From contig JAKUCV010001889.1 in NCBI GenBank assembly GCA_028386065.3, positions 56,355 to 120,354 of the forward strand: 64,000 bases of DNA. The letters are read 5' to 3'. A model generated the notes under the pieces. It was not told the origin of the DNA. It ran no database searches and saw only the letters and a list, made by a program, of their open reading frames with translations. The translations under genes were made by a program, and so were the position numbers. Shown piece after piece: positions 61,701-64,000 of the stretch (positions are counted from its first letter, which is position 1; each line of letters begins with the position of its first letter). Source of the stretch: Turnera subulata (lineage: Eukaryota; Streptophyta; Magnoliopsida; Malpighiales; Passifloraceae).

Positions 61701-62682
61701 TCCTACCTCCTTGAGAATGTTCTTGAATGTATCTCCCACTTCGACAACCATCTGTTGTGGAACTTGGCATCCGTCCTTATCAAAAAGAGTATAACTGAAT
61801 AGGAAAAAAACAAGATCCTCAATATAACAGTTTAGACCAAACTAACAGGACACGACTGCCTTAACGCCCTATACCAAGCAAATTTATCAGTCCCACATTT
61901 ATCTACCATTCAAAGACACCCTAAAAACAAAATGCAGAAGTCCACTAAATGAAGAATATCAATCGCATTTCAAGGATTCTACACTATGAAATGATTTACC
62001 TCTCCAGATCATGGTCATATAATACAGAGTCATCACCACTAGTTCGGTACAAAGTAAGCCCCAAACCACGTATCAGCGGAGCCAGAGGATTCTCATTGCA
62101 AACACCATGTAACCTGAAAACAGCATCCACACACACAAAAGCATTACACCATTACCCCATGCATGTTGTTCTATAATTTGAACACACGAACACGCAAATG
62201 TAGCCCAACAAAATGCCTTACCATGAAGCTCCCATATCCACCGGATAACCAAACGAATAGTCGGTGTGAATCCGTCCACCAAGCCTATCTCGTGACTCGA
62301 GTAAAATCACCTGCACCATATAATCACACATCCGATCAATCGTTCAACACAGACACTTGCACAGCCGGCAAAGTACTTAAGAGAACATTAATGCGCTAGC
62401 TAACCTTAAACGACGCTTCATGGAGTATCCGGGCAGCCGCTAGCCCCGAAATGCCGGCACCGATAACAATCACGGAAGGAAGCGCACCGTTTTGCGTTTG
62501 CGTCGTCTCGATTTGTGATCCCAAAATGTCTAGAACAAAATTAAACAAATGATTAAAAAAAATGGAAAAGAAAAAAAAGAGTATATTCTCCACCAAACCA
62601 AACAGAATTTAGCCAAAAAAGTTAGTCCAGATTGGACGAATATCCGCTCACCTTTAGCCGCCAGATTCAGATTGAAATCCAT
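58762..62682 (-). CDS. PAO4: Peroxisomal polyamine oxidase (PAO4-like)
   Basis: FAD-dependent oxidase; the PAO2-4 group back-converts spermine and spermidine in peroxisomes and releases H2O2 (family knowledge). Ten minus-strand exons, in phase: 62682-62652, 62529-62405, 62310-62222, 62113-62000, 61794-61707, 61603-61518, 61432-61330, 60882-60785, 60115-59686 and 59076-58762, 492 aa. Visible: FAD-binding [76 protein letters not shown] and FFGGEA. The C-terminus is PLQISRM, a type 1 peroxisomal targeting signal. The exon 7 intron needs a GC donor (CAG|GCAAGT). PAO2 or PAO3 are alternative names; the C-terminal PLQISRM favours PAO4. The model looks intact. Confidence 0.9.
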
Positions 62683-64000
62683 AGTTGAAACAACAACAGA
62701 GGAGGTAACGAACAGAGGAAGAGAAAAAATGAAACGAATCGAATCGAATCAAAAGGCGGAGAGGATAAACGAAACGGGGATTGCTTGTGAGGAAAGGCAA
62801 ATCACAGGCGACGGCGGCGGCGACTACGAGGAGGACAGGTGTATAGGTGTCATGAAATTGGAGATTAACTGAAAAGAGTGATAAAGCATGAAGAGGAGGA
62901 TGCCGGCAATGAAGCGGCTCAGATTTGAAGAACAACGCAGCTCGTCAAACCAGCTCATAAGGTGAATTTTACGATTTCCTGCACGAATTTGATCCTCTTA
63001 ACGCCTAGAATCGACGGTTGCATAGAGATCTCTCACGAAGATGATTATTGATCGGCTTGAGTTAATTGCTCTTATTATTATTATTATTACTCTCTCTCTC
63101 TTTTCTCTTTCTCTCTTCTTCTACTTCTCCGTGGTCTTTTGCTCTCTCTGCGCGAACGAAAGAAAAAGCCAGAAGAGGAGGAGATATTTTCGAACCGGCA
63201 AGTGTAACCAACTGTGGCCCTCTTCGTGGTTTAAATAATGAAGCCAACCAACCTAACACATTAACGCCAGGGATATTTTGGGGATTTCGTATTCTCTTTT
63301 CCCTGCTCACTTGCCGCGAACTTGCCCTTTATATAATGTATGGGGTATAAAATAGTAATATTCCCTATTGCTCCTTTGTCTCCATTAGCCTGGAAAATCC
63401 CTGTATTATTATCATTAAAATTCAATTAATGGAAAGGTCATGATCTTTTTGACCATGGGACGGAAAGATCATGTTAGGACTTGAGAGTACTTTTTTTTTT
63501 TTTTAGAAAATAGGACTTGAGAGTATTAAAAGATGAGATGATGATTTTTTTGGTCAAACATCATCAATATGACAGACATAAGAATGATTTTTACTGTCTT
63601 GTCTTTAAGAATTAGTTCTCTCTAATTGCGTTGATGACAGTTGGTAATGGAAAGAAAAAATGATGAGACTTAATGTGGGTTAATGTGGGATCAAGAATGT
63701 CGTCAAATTTATAGGGTTATGTCTGGTTACACTTAAAATGGTAATTAAAGACATAAATGAAAATCTTAATCTGTATTAATTTTTTTTATTGTCTGCTAGT
63801 TGTCATATTGGAGGTGTCGGGATCGCAAATCAAAACGCCACCTCAACAAAACAATTTGTGTGGTCGGTCTAAAAGCCACGAGCTTTAGCCAGCACACTTT
63901 GGCATCAACTTGCATGCATATGATAGGAGAATGGACCTAAATCTACTCAATTTAGAATGTCGTATTTTTTGACAGATGATGAGACCCGTTAAGCTTTTCT
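62683..64000. other. Upstream of the polyamine oxidase; no further gene seen
   Basis: The first 450 bp are the probable promoter and leader (a CT/GA-rich stretch at 63085-63125, read on the plus strand). The rest to the window end is AT-rich with poly-T at about 63490-63504. No coding region is recognised. Confidence 0.5.

Noticed and set aside
1..64000. CRISPR arrays, bacterial operons, rRNA or tRNA genes
   Set aside because: None seen. Spliced genes and LTR elements show plant nuclear DNA, and the hairpin array in the LTR lacks the constant repeat/unique spacer pattern of CRISPR.

Overview
The window is nuclear DNA of a flowering plant, most likely a eudicot. Genes carry many AT-rich GT-AG introns, non-coding DNA is AT-rich, and LTR retrotransposons and MULE-type elements are abundant. 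It also holds plant gene families: a two-domain DJ-1, a peroxisomal polyamine oxidase and a KRP fragment. The species cannot be named from sequence alone. A run of 793 N (51097-51889) marks an assembly gap.

Left half (about 1.6-44.6 kb): four plus-strand tandem copies (A-D) of a SEN1/UPF1-like superfamily-1 helicase. They begin at 1595, 6195, 15276 and 39259, share the same splice phases, and differ mainly at the C-terminus, where A and D are degraded in different ways. C and D are the closest pair, and their promoters are still alignable. They are now about 18 kb apart because two transposon complexes sit between them.

Transposon block (21.2-39 kb): first comes a chimeric element (21173-27327) in which a dead copia retrotransposon is joined at primer-binding sites to a short TRIM-like element. 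Next comes a non-autonomous Ty3/gypsy element on the minus strand (28005-37948). It has no gag-pol, carries promoter-like antisense reading frames, and one of its LTRs is interrupted by a 3.1-kb solo LTR (34026-37119). A 730-bp foldback element (38215-38944) sits in the promoter of helicase D.

Right half (45.6-62.7 kb): single-copy housekeeping-type genes. These are a CTNNBL1-like spliceosome-associated armadillo protein (minus), a small secreted tandem-repeat proline-rich protein (plus), a DJ-1 homolog D (plus) and a PAO4-like polyamine oxidase (minus). Full exon chains with consistent phase could be read for CTNNBL1, DJ-1D and PAO. Upstream of CTNNBL1 lies a Pack-MULE-like element (49477-53253) that carries an open coding fragment of a KRP/ICK cyclin-dependent kinase inhibitor. 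It was later split by a solo gypsy LTR (50711-53053).

The most unusual items are the KRP-carrying Pack-MULE, the copia/TRIM chimera, the antisense transcription units inside the gypsy derivative, an array of 11 covarying mini-hairpins in its LTR, and the five-repeat secreted proline-rich protein. All exon borders were read by eye from splice consensus, phase and paralogue comparison, with no transcript support.
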